A DNA stretch of 64,000 bases from Carnegiea gigantea (Eukaryota > Streptophyta > Magnoliopsida > Caryophyllales > Cactaceae), in assembly GCA_029747015.1 (NCBI GenBank), contig JAKOGI010000423.1, positions 115,056 to 179,055 on the forward strand. Direction: 5' to 3'. Below the pieces are notes generated by a model that worked only from the letters and a program-made list of their open reading frames with translations, did not search any database and was not told the DNA's origin. The translations under genes and the position numbers were made by a program. This document shows, in pieces, positions 23,092 to 35,153 of this stretch (positions within the stretch are counted from its first letter, which is position 1; each line of letters opens with the position of its first letter).

Positions 23092-24450
23092 TTAGGAAGC
23101 TGGAGATGCAGTGAATCTCTCTCTTAATCCTTTGAAGTAAGCCAACATCTTATCTTCGTCAGGGATGTTGTCTTTGATCTCTGGAACGTCCTTGAATCGC
23201 CTGCTCCATGCATGTAAGCGAGAGAGGTTATCGGGCTCCAGTAGTTTGACTCCTGCTGCTTCTTGCATCAGTTCAAGCCAGCAAGCAATCCATCCTAAGC
23301 ATAGGTCGGTGAGGCCTATTTGTTTCCCATCAAAGAATGTCTTCTCTCTCAGCCCCTTCTCTTCTAGTGTTTTCAACACATCTTTAGCTTCTGTTGCTAG
23401 CTTCTCTTGCTCTTCCCCAGTGGCTCGGAAGTACGAATAGAATGTTGGGCTCTACACCATTTAAAAGATATATTTAGATTATGGAAAAGCTGTAGAACTT
23501 CTTGTGGGGCATATAAGGATTCAAAATGTGGTTTCGGTCGCGATATGAAAAAATTGCTCTAACCGAGTTCTATATCGCAGCGAAAATGTAGTTCGACCAA
23601 CTCAAAAATCTTTCCGATATGATCATTTTGTCATGAATCGTCCACATTTTGAATCCATAGGTGTATATGACCTTGTGCATACAATTTGGACTCTGGGGAC
23701 AAAACTCTCAAGAACATCACCATCTACATGCTTGGAATAGGCTCGTTGCCTTTGTTCATTTTTTCTTGGTTAAAAATTAGCCTCCTGAAATTTAGTACAC
23801 ATATAGGTGATTGGCTCTGAAGTTTTCATCATATCTGAAAGTTTTTAGTTTGAAGTCTCTCAATAAAACGACATGAAGAACCGTAGTATGTATATAAGTT
23901 GAGGATCCAAAGAAGGGGGGAAAAGTTACGTTATCTGTTTAGTCGTATATCCTTAATAAGAGTAATTGTTTCCTAGGCAGTGCATGTATTATGACGTTTT
24001 GCTAAACCCTTAGGTCATAGTCTGCACAACTCACTCATGATCAATCTCACGGATTCCATGACTTTGGGGATAAACAGGGGAAGGCGGAGTGGGGCGTTGT
24101 TTTGGGGGGGGGGGGGGGGGTTGCAGAAACTGAGAACTCACCTTATCTTCCAAATATTTTATCCAAAATCGTGCTTCAGCCCTCTCATAAGGATCAGCTG
24201 GAAGGAGGGGATTGTGAGGCCACACCTCTTCAATGTACTCAAGAATAATGATCGATTCCACGAGGGATTTTCCATTATGAATGAGCACTGGGATCCTCTG
24301 ATAAACCGGATTATACCGTGAAAGATCGTTGCTCTTATTCTGCAAGTCCTCTTCACTGTAATCATAATCAACACCCTTGATTTTCAGAGCCCAGATGACT
24401 CTGTGACAGTACACGCTAGACCAAGCACCCAGCAGCCTCACTTCCTTCAT
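23092..24450 (-). CDS. Tau-class glutathione S-transferase, two exons
   Basis: Exon 1 is 24450-24142 and exon 2 is 23451-23092, split by a 690-bp GT-AG intron at the position usual for tau GSTs. The product has 222 residues, normal for the class. The N-terminal thioredoxin fold shows [18 protein letters not shown] with the likely catalytic Ser12, the IPVL turn (53-56, cis-Pro54) and [12 protein letters not shown], where Glu65-Ser66 bind glutathione. The helical C-terminal domain has SPTFYSYF and [16 protein letters not shown]. It would conjugate glutathione to electrophiles or reduce peroxides in the cytosol. The usual Pro after the catalytic Ser is Val13. It converges with the glutaredoxin gene. 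GSTU is the family name, and the exact member cannot be assigned. Confidence 0.95.
24104..24120. repeat. G17 run in the GST intron
   Basis: Seventeen consecutive G after TTTT, 21 bases from the 5' splice site of the GST intron, read on the plus strand. It is one of several G/C runs joined to T/A runs in the window. Confidence 0.9.
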
Positions 24451-25737
24451 CTCTTTTGTTTCTTTTTTTTTTGGGGGGGGGGGGGGAGATGGTCGGGATA
24501 ATATGTTTTAGATGTTGATTCAGAATTCAGTGGAAAGTAAGCTTTTGATATGAAGTTGTTGGGAAAGTTTTTTGCATTATTGCAGTCTCTTTTTGACTAT
24601 TTTGGGGACAAGCGTGCATCAAAGTGAGGGATTTAACTTCAAGCAAGTTTGGGTAAGGTGATTTCCTGACCTTTATGCATTTGGCAGGACCACTACGTTT
24701 GTTGTTTGTGTTCTAAAATTGATGTGACGTGTGACATTCTGCTTCTGACACGTGAATTTTGGATTTTTTAGTAACCTATCACAATGCGAGTAGTGCCTGT
24801 AGACTTGGCTAGTGTGTTCCCAGCGGTGTTAGACTATTACCTATGTTAGTGAAGGCTCTAGAAGCTAGTATTATATCGGAATGCGACCTATATCAACCTT
24901 TATCTTTGAAAGAAGAGAAAAACAAGCCCCTTCCCTGTGGTGTCGTGGTTATTAGGGTCTACAATGGATCGAATTTGGATCGGTTGAACCGTCATCTGTA
25001 TCTATCGCGTGCATTTATCCACTTCGTCCAATTCACCCATCATCCGCGAAAATCCAATCCAATTCATCCATCCATCCACTATTCACCGGTGAAAACGAAT
25101 GGATCGGGTTGTAAACGGGTGATGAAAGTCAATGTGTATATGGTAGCAAATTTATAAGAAAAATAAGTTTTGCCTTGTTAAAAGTTTAAAAAAGATATTT
25201 TATGTACAAAAAATTGAATAAGTACCATGCTTATCATATTAATTGGACAAAATCATAAAATTGGGAATATGATCGTGTCCAAAAGGGGTAAAATTTAAAT
25301 GACAAAAATATAAAGTAAACTAACTGTAAATAAGGGATAAACAAGTGGATGGCTAAATGGGTGATGAATCAGGTGGTGGGTCGGATGGAGCATCGTTTGG
25401 ATCGAACCTACTGTCAAACCATCATGTATTATCCATTCATCATCCATGTATTTTGGGTTCTCATCCACTTTTTTGAATCGAGTGAAACGGATATTTATCG
25501 GATGTGAGTAAAATTGTCACCTCTAGTGGTGACGAGCCTCTTAACTCTTACTACACATCCCCCCAACCCCCCCCCCACCCAAAAACCTTCTTTTGGAGGT
25601 AAGGGAATTTGTACGAGTTTTATGAAATTGGTCTCTTTGTTTCTAAAACTATTTATTATGGTAAGATTATCTACATTTAGTTCTCCTTAAATGTTTGCTA
25701 CCATGCTTAGAGTTTTATGGGATTCTTTTTTTTGGTT
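24451..25737. other. GST promoter side and intergenic DNA
   Basis: Starts with a T9-G14 run (24464-24486) just upstream of the GST start codon. The stretch 24960-25520 is made of degenerate ATCGGGT/CATCCA phrases typical of decayed plant repeats. No gene is seen. Confidence 0.5.
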
Positions 25738-25916
25738 TGAGGAGCCTTGGAGCAACGGTAAAGTTGTGTCTGTGTGTCCAAAAGATCACAGATTCGAGCC
25801 TTTGAATCAACCACTGACAAAATCAGATTAGGCTGCCTACAATTCACACCTTAGGGTGGGACGTTCCCCGGACCCTGTGTGAATGCGGGATGCTTGTGAA
25901 CTGGGCTGCCTTTTTT
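25738..25916 (+). mobile_element. Au-type SINE
   Basis: About 180 bp matching the Au SINE layout: GGAGCCTTGGAGCAACGGTA at the start (A box), a B box AGATTCGAGCC at 25790-25800, then TTCCCCGGACCCTGTG, and the end GGGCTGCC followed by a T run. It is transcribed by polymerase III and moved by a partner LINE. Several differences from the family consensus, as I recall it, suggest an old copy. Target duplications were not resolved. Confidence 0.85.
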
Positions 25917-26522
25917 GTGTTTTGTGGGGGGAGTCACATAAGCTAGGATGAGCTGGTCAATTGGTCTTTCTGATTGAGTAATATGCTTGTGGAAGATTGT
26001 TATTTGGTGAAGATTGCTTCAGAGAAAATACACCTAAGCTAATTCCATGGGAGATGAGGAACGTCCAACCCAACGTAAAGTTGCATATGAGGATCCAACC
26101 TAACACGAATTAATTAGCAACAAGTGGCGAACAAGGCTTTAATTTTTATCAATCTCCATGGGACTTTCTTTTCCCATCTTGTGTGAACCATGCATTGTGG
26201 ATTTGTGGGTATCCTCAACACTTCCTGTCACATGTGAAACTGAACAATATAAGGAGGTTCACAGTCGAATTGTGAACGCTAAACACCTTGTTTGCATTGA
26301 TCCTAGATTTGAAAGGTGTCTAATTAATGGTAGAAAGAGTCGAGAGACAATTTCATTTTAGCTAGATACTTGGGTTTCGTATAATTCAAATCGGTAGAAC
26401 GCCTCTTAAGATGGTTCATGTTGTTTGAAAAGTGGACATACTCAATTCAACGGTTTGGGGTTTCATAGGTTCAGGTTCCTTTTTAATGCCGTGGTCTGTC
26501 ACTTTGTGATTTCGAAGACTTT
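25917..26522. other. Intergenic, nothing recognised
   Basis: A short ORF (26158-26361) has no recognisable motif and no splice context. I see no gene or repeat structure. Confidence 0.4.
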
Positions 26523-26950
26523 GGTCATGTTCGACAACAACATTTTAGATAACATTTAGTGTTTTAACCAAATTAATACACTAATAAGTTAATTTTTAGT
26601 GTGTGGTGACCTAGTGTTTTGACTAGTATCTCAAGTAGTTTACGTTTTAAACAGCGCTTTTGAAAGACTAACAGTATTAACTTTTGATATTCAGAAGTAG
26701 CGTTTCATATTTTTTGGCCAAAAGATATCCTTTGAAAATTTTATATTTGAAAATTATCTATATCCTTTTATGTCAATTTATATTAATCAGTAGATCCAAA
26801 AACTAAATTTACCAAACACATCTATTTCAACCTCTTATCTAAACAACTATATGCTAACAGCTAATTAAAAATACTATCAGTTATATAAACAGTTATTCGT
26901 TATCTAAACTGCTATTTACTACCTAAACAAATAATTTTACCGAATAGGAC
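26523..26950. mobile_element. Tourist-like MITE, copy 2
   Basis: The same family and orientation as 17664-18027. The ends are GGTCATGTTCGACAA and an inverted GTCCTATTCGGTAAAA, flanked by TTT on both sides (a possible decayed TTA/TAA duplication). It is longer than copy 1 because of extra CTAAAC-rich sequence near the right end. Confidence 0.75.
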
Positions 26951-27939
26951 TTTTGTTGTTTCGTACGTGTTCTAGAACATATTATTTTGAGTCATCAACC
27001 AAGGTCACGGATATGATTTATGGGGGAAGTCGTACTCAGTCCAACGCTACAATAAGGCAACTTTATTGTAACTCTAAACACTATTGGTCCAAGTCATACT
27101 TGCTGCCAATTCAGATGTAGGTGGAGAAGAGGGTGGTTATCCGTTTAAGATCACTAGACATAATTAAGCGAATAGGGCAACTCAATACTGTTCATTCCTA
27201 AATCAAACTAACCTTTTTATTTTTTTAAAAAAAAAATCGGTAGTGTTTTCATGATAAACTAACTAGAGCAATTAATACCGAGCTCAAATGTAAGGGCAAA
27301 ATGATAAATATCTTACTATAAGATATTTTTTAAATGTCTCGGTTTGACTTAAGAATCATATCATAATGTTTTTAAATTGAAAAAAAAGGGTATGATCGAA
27401 AAGTGTAAGCATATTACAACTTATAAATTGTGTAAAGTCATTTTTATCAATAATTTACTATATTTTCGAAGTACATGTATTACATGCGTCACGGGTAGGG
27501 TTGATCCAATTAGAGTGTCATTTAAGACTTTAGCGGGCGTAGCTAACAAATATTTAAGCTCAGCAATTTACAATTAAGTATAATCATTGAAAATTTGGCG
27601 ATTTTAAATTATAGAGCATATTAATTTATGATGAGACAAGATATTTAAATGTATATATAATCACTCAACAATGACCCAAGTCGAAACAAAAGTAAATCGA
27701 AATTTACTAGAATTGAACAACCCATCTATCGAATCTAGTTTCTGTTTGATTCTGAGTCTGGCCCATTGGCAGTGAGATGCAAGTTCCCACCCTAACTCTG
27801 TGGTCTCTAACATTGGATGCTTTCAAATTGGGTTACCAATTAGCATCCAAGTTCTGGACTTCTTTTTTTTCGTAATCCGAGTTTTGGGCTCATTATATAG
27901 TATAGGATTGAGCATTGTGATTAGACTATTGTCTTTTCA
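26951..27939. other. Intergenic, nothing recognised
   Basis: AT-rich DNA with no gene. Small ORFs have no family character. Confidence 0.4.
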
Positions 27940-28192
27940 TGTTAGCCCCAGCAAAAACAAATATCAGAAATAAGTTGGAAAAGGGGTAACTGAGTTAGTT
28001 ATATTTTGTTAAGTAATAATCGGGCCCACATGGCCACTTGGCTAGTTAGTTTGTTGCTGAATTTACATGTGTATAAAAGGAATGCGTGCATGATTGAGAA
28101 TAAAAGATAGAGAGAGAAGATCATTTGGAGTCTCTCTCCTTTCTTCAGCATCTTCAGAGCTTCTTCAATCTCTCTCATGGCTAAACTCAACA
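27940..28192 (+). repeat. 5' LTR of the Copia element
   Basis: Matches 33322-33562 from the phrase AAATATCAGAAATA onward and ends CTAAACTCAACA. It contains a TATA-like GTATAAAAGG at 28071. The exact left edge is not resolved. Confidence 0.75.
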
Positions 28193-28204
28193 TGGTATCA
28201 GAGC
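28193..28204 (+). other. Primer-binding site (initiator tRNA-Met)
   Basis: TGGTATCAGAGC follows the LTR end with no gap, the standard plant Copia primer site. Confidence 0.9.
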
Positions 28205-28249
28205 GCTATAAATGAGTAGAAAAGTTTGAATCAATTTTTCTTGATTCTT

Positions 28250-28293
28250 TTTCTTCTTCTTCTTCTTCTTCTTCTTCTTCTTCTTCTTCTTCA
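28250..28293. repeat. (TTC)n microsatellite in the Copia leader
   Basis: A trinucleotide run of about 14 units between the primer site and gag. Confidence 0.9.
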
Positions 28294-28451
28294 ATCGTTG
28301 ATTTGAATCATCAATTGATCGTACCTGCAAAATCAAACACATATGTTCTTCCTTTCGATTGATTGAATTGTTCCTCAATCATCCTAGCCTTCAAAATCAA
28401 TTGATTCAAACCACAAATTTGTCATTAAATCTGAAATTGAAAATTGCTGCA

Positions 28452-31400
28452 ATGTCATATGAAAGAGGTTGTTCAAACCATTTCTCTTGCAGTGATCTTC
28501 AAAATTCATGGTTCATGTGCCCTTCCGATGGCGTTGCTTCATTTGCCATTAGAGAAAAGCTTGTAGGAGCTAAGAACTATCGAACATGGACGAGATCAAT
28601 GGAGATTAGACGGTCTACAATGAGGAAACTGGTGTTTGTGCAAGGAAATTTTCCTAGGCCTATAGATGATCTAGCAAAGGGAGAGCAATGAGATGTATGC
28701 AACGATATGGTAATTGCCTGGCTCATGAATGCAGTGTCTGATATATTTGCTAGATCTATATTGTATGTGAATATGGATTCAATTAGAAAAAAAGATTTTG
28801 TCTCATGTAATGGCTCTAGAAAGTACAGCCTCAATAGAGAAGTGTATTCAATGAAACAAGATAAAGCATCAATATCAAAGTACTACACTAAGATGAAATG
28901 TGTATGGGAAGAGCTGGATTCAATAATAGACTTGCCACAAATCACACAGACAAATGAGAAGATGAATGCCTTCCTTAAGGCTCTAGCTAGACAGCCTGAA
29001 TAGAGAAGTGTATTCAATGAAACAAGATAAAGCATCAGTATCAAAATACTACACTAAGATGAAATGTGTATGGGAAGAGCTGGATTCAATAATAGACTTG
29101 CCACAAATCACACAGACAAATGAGAAGATGAATGCCTTCCTTAAGGCTCTAGCTAGACAGCCTGAATAGAGAAGTGTATTCAATGAAACAAGATAAAGCA
29201 TCAGTATCAAAATACTACACTAAGATGAAATGTGTATGGGAAGAGCTGGATTCAATAATAGACTTGCCACAAATCACACAGACAAATGAGAAGATGAATG
29301 CCTTCCTTAGAGCTCTAGCTAGATAGTAAGAAGCACAAAAGTTATTCAATTCTTGAATGGATTGGATGAGATGTTCAACATGCAAAGGAGCCAAATACTA
29401 CTTATGAACCCTTTGCCAAGTGTAGAAACTGTGTGTGCACAATGCTATAACATGAAGAGATGTAAAGGGAGGTTCTAGAGGAGATTAAGCCATTCCATGA
29501 GTCATATGCACTATTTAGTAGAGCAAATAAAGAAAAATGTGCATAGTGTGGAAATAAAAGGTCATGAAAAGGACAATTGTTGGCAAATGATTAGGTATCC
29601 AAGTTGGCATCCAAGATCAAACAAGTTCCCTCATAAAAAGGTGAACAAGGAAGGTCCAAAGAATCAGAAACCTAGTAAGTTTAAAGGTGGAGCAGAGCAC
29701 ATGTAGAAAGTGTGGAAAGCAAAGGAGGAGGAGCTGTCACACTATCATAGCAACATATAGAGCAACTTTTAAAGCTGCTACCTCAACCAAGCAAGCAAGG
29801 TGAAGACAGTGAGGAAGAAAAAACATTTTGCTGGTAATGCATTATGTTCCTATGTGTCAATTAGGACAGATGCTTGGATTCTTAATATATGGGCAACTGA
29901 CCGTATGTCACCTGCATATAAGAAGTTGGTTAAACCAAGGCCATCTAAGCAAAAGTCGAACATAAACCTACCTGATGGTAGCATAATTCCTCTTATATAT
30001 GTTGGGAATGTTGAACTGGCAAATGGTCTTCAGTTGCAAAATGTCCTGTGTGTACCAGATTTTAAATTCAACCTTTTGGTAGTTTCGAAACTGGCACAAG
30101 ATGAAGATGTCTTTGTGGTATTTTATCCCAATTTCTGCCTGATACAGGACTGTGCCACCAGAGAACTTAGAGGCATTAGGAAGCAGGATGGAGGTTTGTA
30201 CTACCTGATCAATGAAGATCGTTCACAGCATGATATAAGTCTCCTAAATAAACCTATGTATGTCAGTGCTAAACCCTATGTGGCTACAAGTCTTGTTGGC
30301 CAATTGAGTAGAAATAAGCTAGTGACAAATAAGTGTGTTACCATGATGGCGAGTGTGTTATGAACAAGGAGACCCTTCGGCATTTAAGACTGGCACATGT
30401 TCCAATGTCAAAGCTTAAGTACATTCTTGATATTAACAAGACATACTATGATTGAGTATGTCTTACTTGTCCCATGTCCAAATCCTTTAAATTGCCTTAT
30501 TCTCTGAGAAATACGAGGATAACACACATATTTAAGATTGTACACATGGCCATTTGGGGTTCATATAGGGTACCTACACATAAGAATTGTAGGTACTTTA
30601 TGAAACTAGTAGATAATAAAGCAAAACAACTTAGATATATCTGATATAACAAGAATCACAAGCTCTACAGCTCTTGGAAGCCTTCCATCACTATGTAGAA
30701 AATCAGTTCCAGACCACAATTAAAAGTGCTAAGAATTGACAATGCACTTGAATTTGATTCACAACCATGTCAAGAGTTCTTTAGTAGGCTTGGCATTATA
30801 CATCAGACCACATGTATAGATAGGCCATAGTAGAATGGGGTGGCATAGGGAAAGCACAAACATCTATTGGAGATGGCCAATTCATTGAGAATTCAAGTTG
30901 CTTTTCCAGTTGCATTATGGGGTCATTGTGTACTTACAGCCACACATATCATTAATAAGCTACCTATACCTGTTCTAAGGCATCCCTCATCTTATGAGGT
31001 TCTTTTGGGCAAGAAATCAAACTATAGAATGCTCAGGGTGCTTGGTTGTTTGGCATTTGCTCCAAATCTAAGCAGAGATAAAGATAAAATGGGCCTAAGG
31101 GGTGTTCCACGTGCCTTTCTTAGATATCCACAGTCATAAAAGGGATATAAGCTACTCAATTTATTCACCAAATAAGTGTTTGTGTCAAGAGATGTTGCAT
31201 TTTTTGAGCATGTATTTCCCTTTAGCCCTACAAGTTACACACAGTGCATAAAGCCAACTCCATTTATGCCGCCAGCACCTTTGCCATCTAGTGAAGACAT
31301 AGAAATTAGCTTGTCTTCATATGAACTCTCAAATGTATTTCCCACCCCATCTCATGAATCACATGGATCTTCTTTAAATGTTGAAACGGCATCTCCAAGC

Positions 31401-33260
31401 ACCTTAGACACTTCCCAGGACGTGACCGCTTCAATAAGTCAATAGAATATTATCAGTTAGGAGAAATCATCTCAACTGAGAAGGTCTTCCAGGTAACATA
31501 GGCAACCTGGTTAGCTCCAAAATTATGTGGCTTCCTCAGCCACAACTACTGACATACCCTTTGCTATGACAGCATATATCAAGCCCAAGTTCCATGCCTT
31601 TCTGCTATCTCTACAAACACATATCTAATCTTCATACACTTTGCTATCACAGCATATATCAAGACCAAGTTCCAACTTCCAAGCCTTTCCGCTATCTCTA
31701 CAAACACAGATCCAATCTTCTTTAAAGAGGTTATAAAAGACCCTAAGTGCTGCACAACCATGAATGAGGAGTTGGAAGCATCGGAAAGAAATGACACTTG
31801 GAAATCACCTCACTACCTGAGGGTATAAGGGCCACTGGATACAAATGGCTTTACAAAACTAACTTCAATCCAGATGGAACAGTGAACAAATTCAAGGCCA
31901 GGCTTGTTATACAAGGACGTATACAGAAAGAACGTCTGGATTATCAGGAGACTTTTGCCCCAGTGGCAAAATGATAACAATAAGAGCTCTGCTTGCAATA
32001 GCAGCAACTAAGGGATGGTCATTATGCCAAATGAATGTCTCAAATGCATTTTTGTATGGAGACTTCTATGAAGTATACATGCGATTACACCGATGCTATG
32101 AAGACTACGGCTGCAAAATCACACCTTTACCTTGTGGTCAGGAGGAGTGGTAAGCTTTATAGATCATTAAAATCATTGTATAAGCTAAAACAGGCCCCAA
32201 GACTAGTTTGCCAAGCTATCAACTGCTCTTCTGGGATTTGGTTATGAGCACTCTAAAGCTGATTATTCCGTCTTCACCACACAAACACCAACAAGTTTTA
32301 CTACTGTGTTGGTTTGTGTAGATGACATGGTACTTACAGGAGATAGTTAGCAAGAAATCTTGAACCTTAAATACCAACTGAGTTCACAATTTCACATGAA
32401 AGATTTAGGAGAGCTTAGATACTTTCTCAGTTTAGATACTATCAGAACAGGACACGACATATTTGTGTCATAAAAGAAGTATGTTCAAGACCTGATCAAG
32501 GAAATAGAATAGACCAACACCAGGCCTTTGAGATTACCTATGGATCCTCAATTGAAGCTAACTCATGATCAAGGACATGCTCTGGAAAATGGTGATAAGT
32601 ATAGGAGATCAGTTGGTAAACTAATCTACTTAATGATTATAGACCTGATATTAATTATGTAGTACAGGTCTTAAGTCAATTCATACATCAGCTTACCACA
32701 CATCAGCCTACCACAGCACATATGAAAGCAACATTGAATGAGCATATATAAAAGCAACATTGAATGTTGTGAGATATCTCAAATCTTCTTCTATGCAAGG
32801 TATTCTAATGGCTAATAATTCAACATCCCAACTCACAGCATTTTGTGATTTTAACTGGGCGAATTGCCCAACTACAAGAAGATCTACCATAGGCTATTGT
32901 ATAACGCTTGATAAATCTCTAATTTCATAAAAACTAAGAAGCAGTTTGTGGTTGCAAGGCCATCAGCTAAAGCAGAATACATATATGGTAGTCACTTGCC
33001 ATGAAGTGATCTGGTTGCTACAACTATTTAAGGATCTTAGGGTGAAGAAACTAGTGCCTGTGACTTTGAAATGTAACAATCAAGTAGTCTTGCACATTGT
33101 AGCAAACCCGGTGTTCCATGAAAGAACCAAATATATAGAAGTTGATTGTCACTTTGTTAAAGACCAAATGAAAGAAGGCATCATAAGAACGAGCTATGTT
33201 CCTTTCACACAGCAATTCACAGACTTATTAACAAAGATAGTTCCTTTGACTCGGCTCTAA
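28452..33260 (+). pseudogene. Copia gag-pol, broken
   Basis: Fragments run in Copia order. Gag of the UBN2 type starts MSYERGCSNHFS (28452) with LVGAKNYRTWTRSMEIRR. A damaged knuckle keeps GHEKDNCW (29560). Protease is at 29865-30230, where DAWILNIWATDRMSP has lost the DTG active site. Integrase is at 30360-31140 (RLAHVPMSKLKYI, TATHIINKLP). Reverse transcriptase is at 31810-32350 ([44 protein letters not shown]). RNase H ends near 33250 (AFCDFNWANCPTTRRSTIGY). Stops and frame changes are present throughout, and gag carries the 166-bp triplication at 28835-29332. Confidence 0.9.
28835..29332 (+). repeat. 166-bp exact-period tandem triplication in gag
   Basis: Copies start at 28835, 29001 and 29167 with TAGAGAAGTGTATTCAATGA. 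Copies 2 and 3 are almost identical and copy 1 differs at a few bases. The period is not a multiple of three, so it shifts the gag frame. Confidence 0.95.
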
Positions 33261-33321
33261 AAGCTTCCGTCCAAGTTGGGAGTTTTTTGTTTGTTTCAAC
33301 CCCCAACTTGAGGGGGAGTTT

Positions 33322-33562
33322 TGTAGGATAAAATATCAGAAATAGGTTGGAAAAGGGGTAACTGAGTTAGTTACATTTTGTTAGTAATAATGGGCCCACA
33401 TGGCCACTTGGCTAGTTAGTTTGTTGCTGAATTTACATGTATATGAAGCGAATGCGTGCATGATTGAGAATAAGAGATAGAGAGAGAAGATCATTTGGAG
33501 TCTCTCTCCATTCTTCAGCATCTTCAACGCTTCTTCAATCACTCTCATGGCTAAACTCAACA
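33322..33562 (+). repeat. 3' LTR of the Copia element
   Basis: 241 bp from TGTAGGATAAAA to ACTCAACA, directly after the purine tract. Confidence 0.85.
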
Positions 33563-35145
33563 GAAGCACAATTTAGCATTTGAAACCTCTCGAGCATTTT
33601 GGGAATTTCCCCCTTGAGTGCTTTCATATGGCATCTTTGACATTTGTTGCACAAGAAATTGGGCATCTTTTAGGCATTGATTGGGTTACCACAAATTTGC
33701 TCGGTTTTGTGTTTAAGTTGACATGGATAAACCTCTTCTAAATTTCTTTGTATAGAACCTGTTGCCCAAGATTCCAAGAGATTGTGCATGAAAACCCACA
33801 TCAACTTTACTTACTGTGTGGTAGACTAGGCCATCTTAATACAAGTTATACTCATTGGTTGATGGCTTCTAGCTAGTCACTCTTCTAGGTCTATTCGGAA
33901 GTGTTAGCAACCTACTCTTAACGATACTAGAATGAACCCTGGTAGGGAGTCCTCTTGCTCAAATTCACCACCTGAAGGGTCTTGGCAAGTTGTTCACAGA
34001 ACATACAACTGTTATTGGAAAGGGCTGATCGGACATATTGCAAATACTTTTGGTTCGCACCCTGCATCACGAGTCAAGCACAATCGTACAATACTGCCTC
34101 CAAAGATGACCAAGAATTGTTGAGAAGATCTTGAGAGTGGCCTTGACATTGATTTTGAGCTAGCAGGGACTGACTTGCTTGTCGTCAAATCACCCAGGAA
34201 GTTCCACCTGAGCGTCGCCTTAGCCCAAGTTCTTCTTAATTGTCAACCACATTGCTTTTGGGTAACAAATCGTCGTTTTCCTCTTCAAAGACCCTTCGTA
34301 GCCTTGCCTTATAGAGGATCTCCAACCCAACCCCAGCCTCTTGAATATAGTCAATGTCCATTAGGATGGTGTTGAGACCCTCATCTCACCATCTTTCCTA
34401 AAGGCATTGGTGCGGACCAATATAGACTATTTTTGGATAATCCACTGCACCAGACTAGACCACACATTCCATATATGTCATGCTCGAAAGCTTGTTGGAT
34501 TGCCCAAAGGGTCGTTTTGATACCATATATAGTTTGGAAACTTTGGATTCTTATCTTATTGTCAACTTGAGGTCCTTTATATCGATCTCGGAACAACCAT
34601 TTTACTCTTGGTTAGTTTGAACAGTTTTTTGTATTCATAGTGTCACTTCCTCCTCCTAGTTAGCTTAGTCTTCTTTTTAGTTCAATCTGTTAATTGAGAT
34701 CTCCTTCAATAATTCTGTTCTCTTAAGCTGCTGATGATGGTATACCAATCCACTGATATTAAAAGAACAAGGAATTTTCTCTTCATTGTGTTTTCTTTTG
34801 TTTGGGGGATTGCAATAGTTAGAATATTTTGGCAAATTTCCTTAGTATCTAGAATTAGCTCAGAGTTTATATAATCACTTAGACAATCTTAGAACACTTT
34901 AGGATAAGTGATGGAATAGAGATTCAAACTCTGCCACTTATTAGAAATCCATAACATCTTCTCTCTCCCTTTGGATCCAAATAGAGCTATCCCTAGCCCT
35001 AAAAAAAATTAACTAAAAAATAAAGAGCTCCTTATACAATGTAATGTAATCAATGGTAAAACTTCACTTATTTCTATGTATGCTATTCTAAACTCTTCCT
35101 TCCAAATACAAATATTAATATTAAGTGCATTGAATGAGAGACTAA
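33563..35145. other. Intergenic, no gene recognised
   Basis: Moderately AT-rich sequence. ORFs of 60-70 residues near 33932, 34175 and 34596 have no recognisable domain or splice structure. It may be old, decayed repeat DNA. Confidence 0.4.
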
Positions 35146-35153
35146 GTTACATG

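Larger units (their letters stand above)
27940..33562 (+). mobile_element. Degenerate Ty1/Copia retrotransposon
   Basis: Direct LTRs at about 27940-28192 and 33322-33562 flank an interior with a Met-tRNA primer site (28193-28204, TGGTATCAGAGC) and a purine tract (TTGAGGGGGAGTT, ending at 33321). The order gag, protease, integrase, reverse transcriptase, RNase H marks the Copia superfamily. Many stop codons and frameshifts show it is long dead. The 5' LTR start is uncertain because its first bases do not align with the 3' LTR, and no target duplication was found. Confidence 0.9.

Noticed and set aside
27935..33567. A target-site duplication for the Copia element.
   Set aside because: The bases before the 5' LTR (TTCAT) and after the 3' LTR (GAAGC) do not match, and the 5' LTR edge is altered.
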